DNA from: Dokdonella sp.
GTDB taxonomy: Bacteria > Pseudomonadota > Gammaproteobacteria > Xanthomonadales > Rhodanobacteraceae
NCBI RefSeq assembly: GCF_017744955.1
Contig: NZ_JAGIAG010000018.1
Span: forward strand, 171,960-235,959
DNA length: 64,000 nt
Direction of reading: 5' to 3'
Positions 55,942 to 64,000 of this stretch are shown here, piece by piece. Made by a program: the position numbers and the translations under genes. Positions within the stretch are counted from its first letter, which is position 1. Each line of letters begins with the position of its first letter. Below the pieces are notes generated by a model. It saw nothing but the letters and a program-made list of their open reading frames with translations. It searched no databases and was not told the origin of the DNA.

Positions 55942-57159
55942 TCACTGCACCGCACCCGCGATGTTCATGATCGGCAGCACGATCGCCATCATGATCATCG
56001 CGACGATCACCGTCATCACGATCGTCGTCGCCGGCACCAGCGCGGCGAGCAGACGGTCGAGCGTGTTCTTCACCTCGACGTCGAAGGTATCGGCCACCTT
56101 CAGCAGCATCGTGTCGAGCTCGCCGGATTCCTCGCCGACGCTGATCATCTGCAGCGCCAGTTTCGGAAAGCGCTTGGACTGCGTCAGCGCGTAACCGAGA
56201 CCGCCGCCGGTCTTGACCTCTTCGGCGGCATTGCCGACCGCCTCGGCGAGCACCGTATTGCCGAGCACGTTGCGCGCGACCGTCAGGCCGTTCAGCAGCG
56301 GCACGCCGTTCTTCAGCAAGGTGCCGAGCGTACGCGCGAGACGAGCGGTCTCGATCTTGCGGATCACGTCGCCGGCGACGCGCATCTTCAGGATGCGCTC
56401 GTCGATCTTCAGCCGCGAAACCGGATCGGCCATCTGGCGCCGCAGCCAGCCGACTCCGAAGATCACCAGTCCGAAGATCGCCCACCAGAAATTCTGCAGC
56501 GTCGAGCCGACTGCCAGCACGATCTTGGTGATCAGCGGCATCTCGATGTTCATGTCCTGGAACATCGGCGCGAACTGCGGCACCACGTAGATCAAGAGCA
56601 CCATCAGCGACAGCAGCACCATGCCGACCAGGAAGGCCGGATAGATCATCGCGTTGATCACGCTCGACTTGAGCTGCGCGCTGCGCTCCAGGTAGTCGGC
56701 CAGGCGCGCGAGCGTGTCGTCGAGCGAACCGCCGGCCTCGCCGGCGCGCACCATGTTCACGTACAGACGCGAAAAGGTGCCGTGCTCGGCCTCCAGCGCG
56801 TCGGACAACGGCGTGCCGCCGCGCACCTGATCGCGGATGCGCTCGAGCAGGCGCTTGGCTTTGTCGCTCTCGGGCAGATCGAGCAGGATCTGCAAGGCGC
56901 GATCGAGCGGCTGGCCGGCGCCGAGCAGGGTCGCCAGCTGCTGCGTGAACTGCACGATCTGCGCTTCGCGCAGCGTCTTCTTCTTGAACAGCGACGCGAA
57001 CAGGCTGCCGGAGTCGCCGCCGTCGGCCTCGCGCACCTCCAGCGGAATGTTGCCGGCGTCCTGCAGCTTGCCGATCGCTTCCTCGTGCGTGCCGACGTCG
57101 AGCTGGCCTTCGAGCGTCTCGCCGTTGGGGGTGACGGCTTTGTAGTAGTAGAGGGTCAT
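55942..57159 (-). CDS. gspF: Type II secretion inner-membrane protein GspF
   Basis: A 405-residue polytopic platform protein with two repeated GspF domains (QIVQFTQQLATLLGAGQPLDRAL and ETARLARTLGTLLKNGVPLLNGL correspond) and three hydrophobic spans near residues 172-192, 222-240 and 378-398. GEAGGSLDDTLARLADYLE and GEESGELDTMLLKVADTFD are the matching second helices. The ATG at 57159 gives the conserved MTLYYYKAV start; upstream in-frame codons fall in a repeat. Confidence 0.96.
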   Translation of the reverse strand: MTLYYYKAVTPNGETLEGQLDVGTHEEAIGKLQDAGNIPLEVREADGGDSGSLFASLFKKKTLREAQIVQFTQQLATLLGAGQPLDRALQILLDLPESDKAKRLLERIRDQVRGGTPLSDALEAEHGTFSRLYVNMVRAGEAGGSLDDTLARLADYLERSAQLKSSVINAMIYPAFLVGMVLLSLMVLLIYVVPQFAPMFQDMNIEMPLITKIVLAVGSTLQNFWWAIFGLVIFGVGWLRRQMADPVSRLKIDERILKMRVAGDVIRKIETARLARTLGTLLKNGVPLLNGLTVARNVLGNTVLAEAVGNAAEEVKTGGGLGYALTQSKRFPKLALQMISVGEESGELDTMLLKVADTFDVEVKNTLDRLLAALVPATTIVMTVIVAMIMMAIVLPIMNIAGAVQ

Positions 57160-57161
57160 GG

Positions 57162-57276
57162 GAGCGGTCAGCGGTGAGCGGTGAGCGGTGAGCGGAGCAA
57201 GCACAGCGCCGCGCCACGAGACCCGGGCAGCAGATTCATTGAAGTCGTACTCGTCATTTTCCGCTGACCGCTGACC
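57162..57276. repeat. GTGAGCGG-type inverted repeat between gspE and gspF
   Basis: Tandem AGCGGTGAGCGGTGAGC units (57165-57195) and a shorter complementary arm TCCGCTGACCGCTGACC (57260-57276) flank about 65 bases. The outer end abuts the gspE stop and the inner end abuts the gspF start. Confidence 0.75.
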
Positions 57277-57277
57277 A

Positions 57278-59032
57278 TCACGATTCCGACGACGTCACGC
57301 GCAGCACTTCCTCGATCGTCGTCTGGCCCTGCAGCGACTTGACCAGGCCATCCTCGAACATCGTGCGCATGCCTTCGGTGCGCGCCTGCTGCTCGATGTC
57401 GCCCATGCCGGCGTGCTGCATGATCTGACGGCGGATCGCGTCGGACATGACGAGGAATTCCATGATCGTCGTACGACCGTAGTAGCCGGTCGGATTGATC
57501 GCGCTGGAGCCGGGCTTGTACAGCTTGATCGGGCGCTCGTCGGTGAACCTCTCCAGCTCGTATTCCTTGATGACCTCGGGCATCGCCTCGAACGGCTGCG
57601 CGTTGGGCAGATCGAGCCGGCGCACCAGTCGCTGCGCGAGGATGCCGTTGACGGTCGAGGTGAGCAGGTAGTCCTCCACGCCCATGTCGAGCATGCGCGT
57701 GATGCCGCCGGCGGCGTTGTTGGTGTGCAGGGTCGACAGTACCAGGTGACCGGTCAGCGCGGACTGGATCGCGATCTTCGCGGTTTCCAGGTCGCGCATT
57801 TCGCCGATCATGATGATGTCCGGGTCCTGACGCACGATCGAGCGCAGGGCGTGCGAGAAGTCGAGGCCGATCGAAGCCTTGGCCTGGATCTGGTTGATGC
57901 CTTCGATCTGGTATTCGACCGGGTCCTCGACCGTGATGATCTTGACGTCGGCGGTGTTGAGCTTGGACAGCGCCGTGTACAGCGTGGTCGTCTTGCCCGA
58001 ACCGGTCGGGCCGGTCACCAGCATGATGCCGTGCGGCAGCTCCAGTACGTTGAGGAACTTCTGCAGGAACTGGTCGGTGAAGCCGAGCGTCTTGAAGTCG
58101 AACACGACCGCTTCGCGATCGAGGATACGCATGACCACCGATTCGCCGTGCGCGGTCGGCACGGTCGACACGCGCAGGTCGAGCTCCTTGCCCTGCACGC
58201 GGATCATGATGCGGCCGTCCTGCGGCAGGCGGCGCTCGGCGATGTTGAGCTTGGCCATGATCTTGATGCGCGAGATCACCGCCGCGGTCGACGCTGCCGG
58301 CGGCGATTCGACCTCGTGCAGCACGCCGTCGATGCGGTAGCGCACCTTGAGGCGGTTCTCGAACGGCTCGACGTGGATGTCCGACGCGCGCTGTTCGACC
58401 GCGCGCTGGATGATCAGGTTGACCAGGCGGATGACCGGCGCTTCGGAGGCGAGATCGCGCAGGTGCTCGATGTCGTCCTCGCTGCGGTTGTTCTCGTCGG
58501 TCAGGTTCTCGACGATCGCTCCCATCGCCGAACGGCCGGAGCCGTAGTAGCGCTCGATGAGGTCGTCGATCTCGCTGCGCAGGCCGATGTTGAGCTTGAT
58601 CTCGCGACCGGTGGCGAGCTTGAGCGCCTGCAGCGGGAATGCGTCGGCCGGATCGGCCACCAGCACGGTCACGTCCTGCTCGCTCTCGCCGATCGGGCAG
58701 ATGTGGTGATGCTTGAGGAAGCGCACCGAGGTCTGCACGTTCTGCGGCGGCGTTTCCGGGAACTCCTTGGCCGACAGCAGCGGCAGCTTCAGCAGCTCGG
58801 AGACCGCCTCGGCCATCTCGCGCTCGGAAACCAGGCCGAGCCGGGTCAGCAGCGACACCAGACTGCCCGAGGCCGGATCCTCCTCGTGCAGGCGGCGGCC
58901 GCGCACCAGGTCGGTTTCCTTCAGGCGGCCGCGCGCGACCAGGAACTGGCAGATGCGGTCGTCGAGACTGGCCTCGGCGGCCGGCCGCGGAGCGGCCTGT
59001 TCAAGCGGAGCGACGGCTACCATGGGGCTCAT
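57278..59032 (-). CDS. gspE: Type II secretion system ATPase GspE (XpsE-like)
   Basis: A 584-residue cytoplasmic hexameric ATPase that drives pseudopilus assembly. An N1E/N2E region (1-190, including SEIDDLIERYYGSGRSAMG) precedes the ATPase core with Walker A GPTGSGKTTT, Asp box TVEDPVEYQI, Walker B IMIGEMRDLETA and His box GHLVLSTLHTN. The four-cysteine zinc motif that most GspE proteins have after LAQRLVRRL is missing: no cysteine occurs after the Walker A. First gene of the operon; start at 59032. Confidence 0.96.
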   Translation of the reverse strand: MSPMVAVAPLEQAAPRPAAEASLDDRICQFLVARGRLKETDLVRGRRLHEEDPASGSLVSLLTRLGLVSEREMAEAVSELLKLPLLSAKEFPETPPQNVQTSVRFLKHHHICPIGESEQDVTVLVADPADAFPLQALKLATGREIKLNIGLRSEIDDLIERYYGSGRSAMGAIVENLTDENNRSEDDIEHLRDLASEAPVIRLVNLIIQRAVEQRASDIHVEPFENRLKVRYRIDGVLHEVESPPAASTAAVISRIKIMAKLNIAERRLPQDGRIMIRVQGKELDLRVSTVPTAHGESVVMRILDREAVVFDFKTLGFTDQFLQKFLNVLELPHGIMLVTGPTGSGKTTTLYTALSKLNTADVKIITVEDPVEYQIEGINQIQAKASIGLDFSHALRSIVRQDPDIIMIGEMRDLETAKIAIQSALTGHLVLSTLHTNNAAGGITRMLDMGVEDYLLTSTVNGILAQRLVRRLDLPNAQPFEAMPEVIKEYELERFTDERPIKLYKPGSSAINPTGYYGRTTIMEFLVMSDAIRRQIMQHAGMGDIEQQARTEGMRTMFEDGLVKSLQGQTTIEEVLRVTSSES

Positions 59033-59065
59033 TCACCTGGGCGACCATCCATGATCGCAAGAATC

Positions 59066-59154
59066 GGGAGCGGTCATCCATGGCCGCCTGTCGAATAGAT
59101 CGTGCGACCGGTCCGATCGCGAAGGCCAAAAGGCGGCCCAGGGCCGCACTTTTT
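59066..59154. repeat. REP-like element upstream of gspE, with terminator-like hairpin
   Basis: An imperfect palindrome GCGGTCATCCATGGCCGC (near 59076-59093) is followed by AAAAGGCGGCCCAGGGCCGCACTTTT, related to the element at 10186-10268. Read on the minus strand, the second half is a GCGGCC/GGCCGC stem followed by CTTTTGG and may terminate the gene at 59194. Confidence 0.5.
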
Positions 59155-59193
59155 GGAGAAAAACGGATTGTTTCACATTGCCGCAAGGCGGGA

Positions 59194-59913
59194 TCAAGCG
59201 CTGCTCTGACCCCGGTTCCCGCTTCCGGGTTCCCCGACCGGGCGGACCAGATCCTCGATGAACGCACGGTTCAGCCCGATCCACAGCGCGATCGGCACCA
59301 CCGCCGGCAGAATCAGGTAGCCGAACTGGTAGGCGAACGCGATCGCATTCGGCGCCAGCCCGGCCTGCGCGGCCGCGGCGACGCCCTCGGCACCGGAATC
59401 GAACGCCACTACCTTCAAGCTTTCGGCGACGATCCCGCAGGCCTGAGCCAGCCAGATGGCGAGAAAGGCGATCAGCATCTGCAGCAGCCGGCGCCGGGTC
59501 GCCAGCGGCGTCGCCAGCGCAAGGCCGCTGAACAGCGGCAGCGAGTAGCCGTAGATCATCGGATTGATCGTCGGTTCGAGCACGCCGACGCCGCCGGGGC
59601 CGCCCGGACCGGGCGGCACGGTGACGGTGACCGCGGTCGTCAGCTGCACCAGATAGCCGGCGCGTGCGACGACCTTGCCGCCGGCGTCGAGGATTTCCGC
59701 ACCCTGCGTCACCGCCGTGAAGAGATCGTTCCACACCCCGAGCAGGACCACGCGCGCCATCGCCACGGCCGGCTGCACCCACAACGGCGCCAGCCAGAAC
59801 CAGATCACGAAGCACAGCGGCAACCACAGCAGCGCCTTCAGGGCGAACTCGCGGATCGGCGAGAGCACCGGGATCGGCGATTCGGAATCGGGGATTGGGG
59901 AAAGATCTGTCAT
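59194..59913 (-). CDS. Polytopic membrane protein, probably exosortase-H-associated
   Basis: A 239-residue protein with four to five membrane spans (LLWLPLCFVIWFWLAPLWV, YSLPLFSGLALA, LLQMLIAFLAIWLAQ, QFGYLILPAVVPIALWIGL) and a Gly/Pro-rich periplasmic loop. Its size, topology and LPLFSGLALATP and LNRAFIEDLV segments recall the membrane protein associated with exosortase H; no exosortase or target is in the window, so this is tentative. The first 20 codons (SPIPDSESPIPVLSPI) are translated dispersed repeat; the real start could be internal. Confidence 0.6.
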   Translation of the reverse strand: MTDLSPIPDSESPIPVLSPIREFALKALLWLPLCFVIWFWLAPLWVQPAVAMARVVLLGVWNDLFTAVTQGAEILDAGGKVVARAGYLVQLTTAVTVTVPPGPGGPGGVGVLEPTINPMIYGYSLPLFSGLALATPLATRRRLLQMLIAFLAIWLAQACGIVAESLKVVAFDSGAEGVAAAAQAGLAPNAIAFAYQFGYLILPAVVPIALWIGLNRAFIEDLVRPVGEPGSGNRGQSSA

Positions 59914-60002
59914 GACCCGCCTCGATGGGGGATTGGCGAAAGGCGCCGGAAAGCAGACGGCCTTCTTCGCCGAATCTCGAATCTCCAGTCCCGAATCCCT
60001 GC
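59868..60002. repeat. GGATTCGGGATTGGGGATT-type repeat pair between purL and the membrane protein
   Basis: Left units (59870-59904, GGATCGGCGATTCGGAATCG and GGGATTGGGG) and complementary right units (59970-60001, CGAATCTCGAATCTCC and CCCGAATCCC) flank a loop. Left units encode the N-terminus of the membrane protein, and the right arm ends at the purL stop. Confidence 0.7.
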
Positions 60003-60004
60003 CC

Positions 60005-63000
60005 TCAACCGACCCACACGCGCGCGTTGCGGAACATGCGCATCCACGGCGAATCCTCGCCCCAGCCGCGCGGCCTCCAGCTCAGCTGCACGCTGCGGAA
60101 CACGCGCTCCGGATGCGGCATCAGGATCGTCACGCGGCCGTCCGCCGCGGTGAAGCCCGCGCGGCCGCCGGCCGAACCGTTCGAGTTCAGCGGGAAGCGC
60201 GTGGTCGCCGCGCCGGCGTTGTCGACGAAGCGCACGCTGGCGATCGCCCGCGCGGCGTCCGCCGGATCGGCGAATTCGGTGCGCCCTTCGCCGTGCGCGA
60301 CGGCGACCGGAATGCGCGAACCGGCCATGCCTGCGAAGAAGATCGACGGCGAGTCCAGCACTTCCAGCGTCACCAGGCGCGCCTCGTACTGCTCGCTGGC
60401 GTTGCGTACGAAACGCGGCCAGTGGTCGGCACCGGGAACGATCGACTTCAGGTTGGCCAGCATCTGGCAGCCGTTGCAGACGCCGAGCGCGAACTTCGAA
60501 GAGTCGGCGAAGAACGCGGCGAATTCGTCGCGCAGGCGTTCGTTGTAGAGAATCGACGCCGCCCAGCCGCGGCCGGCGCCGAGCACGTCGCCGTAGCTGA
60601 AGCCGCCGCAGGCGGCCAGGCCGCGGAACTCGCCCAGGCGGCGCCGACCGCTCTGCAGGTCGGTCATGTGCACGTCGACCGCGTCGAAGCCGGCGCGCGT
60701 GAACGCCGCCGCCATCTCGATCTGGCCGTTGACGCCCTGGTCGCGCAGGATCGCGATGCGCGGACGAGCGCCCTTCGCCACGAACGGCGCGGCGACGTCC
60801 TCGGCGGGATCGAAGCTGAGCTTCGGCACGATGCCCGGATCGCAGTCGTCGCTGCGCCACGCACGCTCTTCGTCCGCGGTGAGCGGATTGTCGCGCCGCT
60901 GCTGCATCGCGTGGCTGGTCTCCGACCAGGCACGCATCAGGTCGACCCACTTCCACTTCGCCACCTGCGCGCCTTCGAGTGTCAGCTTGACGCGCATGCG
61001 CGCATTCGGCGCACCGACGCGACGGGCGAGATCGCGCACGCCGTGCGCATCGAGGACGGCGAGGAACGCTTCGCGATCGACGGCGCGGACCTGCACGATC
61101 GCGCCGAGTTCCTCGTTGAACAGTGCCGCCAGCGCGCGATCGGCCCAGCCGTCGAGTTCGAGGTCCAGGCCGCAATGGCCGGCGAACGCCATTTCCAGCA
61201 GAGCGACCAGCGCACCGCCGTCGCTGCGGTCGTGATAGGCGAGCAGCAGGCCCTGCGCGTTGGCGGCCTGGATCGCGGCGAAGAAGTTCGCGAAGCGCCG
61301 CGGATCGTCCAGATCCGGCGGCACGCCGCCCTCGCGCGCGAAGACCTGCAACAGAGCCGAACCGCCGAGGCGATCCGCGCCGGCGCCGAGATCCAGCAGC
61401 CACAGCTCGCTGTCGCCCTGATCGAGCGCCAGCTGCGGCGTCAGCGCCTGGCGCACGTCCAGCGTGCGCGCGAATGCGGACACGATCAGCGAGACTGGGG
61501 AAATGGTCTGCTGATTCGTTGCTTCCGTTTGGGAGCTGCTCTCGAGCAACCGTCCCTGCTGCGCCTCCCGGTCGGCTTCCATGCCTCCCCCTCGCGCGGC
61601 CGTAACCGCGCTCGACCACTTCACCTGCATCGACAAGGAATCCTTGCCGACCGGAATCGACACGCCCAGCGCCGGGCACAGCTCCATGCCGACCGCGCGC
61701 ACCGCGTCGTACAGCGCGGCGTCCTCGCCGTCGACGCCGACCGCGGCCATCCAGTTCGCCGACAGGCGCACTTCGTCGAGCGTGATCGGCGCTGCGGCGA
61801 GATTGGTCAGGGCCTCGCCGACCGCCATGCGCGCGCTGGCCGCCGCGTCGAGCAGCGCCAGCGGCGTGCGCTCGCCCATCGCCATCGCCTCGCCGGCGTA
61901 GCCGTCGAAATCGCTCAGCATGACGGCGCAATCGGCCACCGGCACCTGCCACGGCCCGACCATCGGGTCGCGCGAGCACAGCCCGCCGACGGTGCGATCG
62001 CCGATCGTGACCAGGAACGACTTGCTGCCGACCGCCGGCAGGCGCAGCACGCGCATCGTCGCCTCGTCGAGGTCGATCCCTTCGATGTCCGGCACCACGT
62101 CGATGCGCGCCACGCGCCGGCGCGCGTCGCGCTGCATGCGCGGCGGCTTGCCGAACAGCACGTCGAGCGGGAGGTCGATGACGTAGAGCGGGGATTGGGG
62201 ATCGGGGATCGAGGGCTGGGAAGAGCCGAGCAGGGAATCGGTGACGACGAGGCGTCGCTCGACGGTGGCGAAGCCGACCACCGCGAACGGGCAGCGTTCG
62301 CGCGCGCAGATCGCCTCGAACTCGGCGAGGTCGGCCGGACGCACGCCGAGCACGTAGCGCTCCTGCGATTCGTTGCACCAGATCTGCATCGGCGACAGCT
62401 GCGCGTCGTCGCTGGGGATCTTGCGCAGTTCGATGCGGCCGCCGACGCCCGAGTCGTTGAGGATTTCCGGGATCGCGTTCGACAAGCCGCCGGCGCCGAC
62501 GTCGTGGACCGAGACGATCGGATTGCTGTCGCCGCGCGCCCAGCAGGCGTCGATGACTTCCTGGCAGCGCCGCTGCATTTCGGGGTTGTCGCGCTGCACC
62601 GAGGCGAAGTCGAGCTGTTCGCTGCTCGCTCCGCCGGCCATCGACGAGGCGGCGCCGCCGCCGAGACCGATCAGCATCGCCGGGCCGCCGAGCACGATCA
62701 CCGCATCACCGTCCTGCAGCGTTCGTTTCTCGACGTGCTGGGGGCGCAGGTTGGCGAGGCCGCCGGCGATCATGATCGGCTTGTCGTAGCCGCTGCGCAC
62801 GCCGGGCGTCGCGTTCGCCTGCTCGAACGTGCGGAAATAACCGCCCAGGCACGGACGGCCGAATTCGTTGTTGAAGGCGGCGCCGCCGAGCGGGCCGTCG
62901 CGCATGATCTCGAACGCCGTGGCGAAGCGCGGCGGCAGCGGGCGTTCCCGCTCCCACGGCCGCGGCAAATCCGGAATGCGCAGGTGCGAGACCGTGAACC

Positions 63001-63982
63001 CGACCAGGCCGGCCTTCGGCTTGCCGCCGCGGCCGGTCGCGCCTTCGTCGCGGATCTCGCCGCCGGAGCCGGTCGACGCGCCCGGATACGGCGAGATCGC
63101 GGTCGGATGGTTGTGCGTCTCGACCTTGATCGCGAACGGCACGTTCTCGTCGTGGCGACGGAAGGTCGCATCCGCAGGATCGGCGAAGAAGCGCCGCGCC
63201 GGATAGCCTTCGACGACCGCCGCGTTGTCGTGATACGCCGACAGCGTGTGCGCGGGCGACAGCTGGTGCGTGTTCTTGATCATCGCGAACAGCGACTTCG
63301 CCTGCGCCGCGCCGTCGAGCGTGAAGTCCGCGTTGAATACCTTGTGCCGGCAATGCTCGGAATTGGCCTGCGCGAACATCATCAGTTCCGCGTCGCTGGG
63401 CGGGCGGCCGAGTTCCGCGTAGCGCTCGGCGAGATAGGCGATCTCGTCGTCGGCGAGCGCCAGGCCGAGCCGGCGGTTCGCCGCCTTCAACGCGGCCGTC
63501 GCGTCGGCGGTGAGCTCGATGCGCTCCAGCGGCGACGGCGCGCCGGCGTCGAACAGATGCGCCGCGTCGTCCAGCGAGGCGACCACCGACTGCGTCATCG
63601 GGTCGTGCAGCGCGCGCAGCACCGCCTGGCGGGCGTCGCTGCCGGCCTCGGGCAATCCGTCCAGGTCGAAGGCGAGTCCGCGCTCGATGCGACGCACCGG
63701 GAAACCGCAGCCTTGCAGGATGTCGGTGGCCTTGCTCGACCACGGCGACCGCGTGCCGAGACGCGGCACGATCCACAGCGTCGCCGGGCCGGCCGGGCCG
63801 GATGACGCTTCGACCACCTCGCACAGGCGAGGCAGGTCGAGCGTCGCCTCGGCGGCCGTGTCGACGAAGTAGACGTAGCGGGCCGCACGCAGCGTGCAGC
63901 CGGGCGACGCGTGGGCGAGTTCGATGTTGAGGCGGTCGATGCGGAACGGGGACAGCGCGGACAGGCCGTCGAGGGCGATCAT
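60005..63982 (-). CDS. purL: Phosphoribosylformylglycinamidine synthase (large single-chain PurL)
   Basis: A 1325-residue purine-biosynthesis enzyme that converts FGAR to FGAM with glutamine and ATP. The order is N-terminal PurS-like region, FGAM synthase core (ANSEHCRHKVFNADF, ETHNHPTAISPYPGASTGSGGEIRDEG, VSVHDVGAGGLSNAIPE) and a C-terminal class I glutaminase with nucleophile in LGVCNGCQM and His-Glu in MPHPERVFR. It is about 30 residues longer than E. coli PurL, owing to repeat-encoded SSQPSIPDPQSP (about 62189-62222) and an insert near 61505-61612. Confidence 0.97.
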   Translation of the reverse strand: MIALDGLSALSPFRIDRLNIELAHASPGCTLRAARYVYFVDTAAEATLDLPRLCEVVEASSGPAGPATLWIVPRLGTRSPWSSKATDILQGCGFPVRRIERGLAFDLDGLPEAGSDARQAVLRALHDPMTQSVVASLDDAAHLFDAGAPSPLERIELTADATAALKAANRRLGLALADDEIAYLAERYAELGRPPSDAELMMFAQANSEHCRHKVFNADFTLDGAAQAKSLFAMIKNTHQLSPAHTLSAYHDNAAVVEGYPARRFFADPADATFRRHDENVPFAIKVETHNHPTAISPYPGASTGSGGEIRDEGATGRGGKPKAGLVGFTVSHLRIPDLPRPWERERPLPPRFATAFEIMRDGPLGGAAFNNEFGRPCLGGYFRTFEQANATPGVRSGYDKPIMIAGGLANLRPQHVEKRTLQDGDAVIVLGGPAMLIGLGGGAASSMAGGASSEQLDFASVQRDNPEMQRRCQEVIDACWARGDSNPIVSVHDVGAGGLSNAIPEILNDSGVGGRIELRKIPSDDAQLSPMQIWCNESQERYVLGVRPADLAEFEAICARERCPFAVVGFATVERRLVVTDSLLGSSQPSIPDPQSPLYVIDLPLDVLFGKPPRMQRDARRRVARIDVVPDIEGIDLDEATMRVLRLPAVGSKSFLVTIGDRTVGGLCSRDPMVGPWQVPVADCAVMLSDFDGYAGEAMAMGERTPLALLDAAASARMAVGEALTNLAAAPITLDEVRLSANWMAAVGVDGEDAALYDAVRAVGMELCPALGVSIPVGKDSLSMQVKWSSAVTAARGGGMEADREAQQGRLLESSSQTEATNQQTISPVSLIVSAFARTLDVRQALTPQLALDQGDSELWLLDLGAGADRLGGSALLQVFAREGGVPPDLDDPRRFANFFAAIQAANAQGLLLAYHDRSDGGALVALLEMAFAGHCGLDLELDGWADRALAALFNEELGAIVQVRAVDREAFLAVLDAHGVRDLARRVGAPNARMRVKLTLEGAQVAKWKWVDLMRAWSETSHAMQQRRDNPLTADEERAWRSDDCDPGIVPKLSFDPAEDVAAPFVAKGARPRIAILRDQGVNGQIEMAAAFTRAGFDAVDVHMTDLQSGRRRLGEFRGLAACGGFSYGDVLGAGRGWAASILYNERLRDEFAAFFADSSKFALGVCNGCQMLANLKSIVPGADHWPRFVRNASEQYEARLVTLEVLDSPSIFFAGMAGSRIPVAVAHGEGRTEFADPADAARAIASVRFVDNAGAATTRFPLNSNGSAGGRAGFTAADGRVTILMPHPERVFRSVQLSWRPRGWGEDSPWMRMFRNARVWVG
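62189..62222. repeat. GGATTGGGGATCGGGGATC-type repeat inside purL
   Basis: Tandem degenerate GGGATTGGGGATCGGGGATC units, in frame, encode SIPDPQSP in PurL at a loop before the IDLPLDVLFGK block. It is the same family as 6101-6138 and 59868-60002. Confidence 0.65.
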
Positions 63983-64000
63983 GGCGCTCGGGCGATCAGG

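Noticed and set aside
59675..63805. 1376-codon open frame antisense to purL
   Set aside because: Composition is typical of antisense high-GC frames and the opposite strand encodes an intact PurL.

Overview
This window is a high-GC chromosomal segment that reads as a gammaproteobacterium of the order Lysobacterales/Xanthomonadales, probably Rhodanobacteraceae- or Dokdonella-like. The evidence is a type II secretion operon in the xps order E-F-G-H-I-J-K-L-M-N(C)-D, a dcw cell-wall cluster without murD, an rsmI/lpoA/yraN/dolP neighbourhood, and several families of short intergenic repeats typical of these genomes. The assignment is inference from gene order and protein character, not from a search.

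Layout. (1) 1-9851, all minus strand: the division/cell-wall cluster mraZ-rsmH-ftsL-ftsI-murE-murF-mraY-ftsW-murG-murC (murC cut by the window edge). Most junctions overlap as ATGA or GTGA, and a promoter plus a four-repeat MraZ operator precede mraZ. (2) 9852-16345: RNase P RNA, a small membrane protein, rsmI, and divergently lpoA-yraN-dolP-like and a GlcD-type FAD oxidase. (3) 16491-22697: four tandem paralogues of an unrecognised secreted protein family; a fifth, more diverged member lies at 45261-46760. (4) 22694-29972, minus strand: pgpA, thiL, nusB, ribH, ribBA, ribE, ribD, nrdR, glyA, that is riboflavin/thiamine cofactor synthesis with antitermination, dNTP regulation and one-carbon metabolism. 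(5) 30154-35650: ettA, pyrF, def and an OPT-family transporter.

(6) 35994-47346: an envelope/secreted block. A polysaccharide export cluster (wzm, wzt, a methyltransferase, an unusual 622-residue protein that looks like a winged-helix domain joined to a glycosyltransferase-like domain, and a GT2 glycosyltransferase) is bracketed by two secreted proteins that share a C-terminal domain. A parvulin-type isomerase and the fifth array paralogue are also here. (7) 46939-59032, minus strand: a complete type II secretion operon gspE to gspD, ending in a small lipoprotein. (8) 59194-63982: a probable exosortase-H-associated membrane protein and purL.

Themes. Much of the window builds or serves the envelope: peptidoglycan synthesis and its regulators, LpoA and DolP, polysaccharide export, and type II secretion. 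Several secreted proteins without a recognised function sit near the secretion operon and are natural candidate substrates. The most unusual material is the duplicated secreted-protein array with a localised variable segment, the paired secreted proteins around the glycan cluster, and the 622-residue fusion. Short dispersed repeats have also entered genes: they encode residues of MurE, PurL, the XrtH-associated protein and the leader of GspH. High GC makes long antisense ORFs common; these were disregarded.
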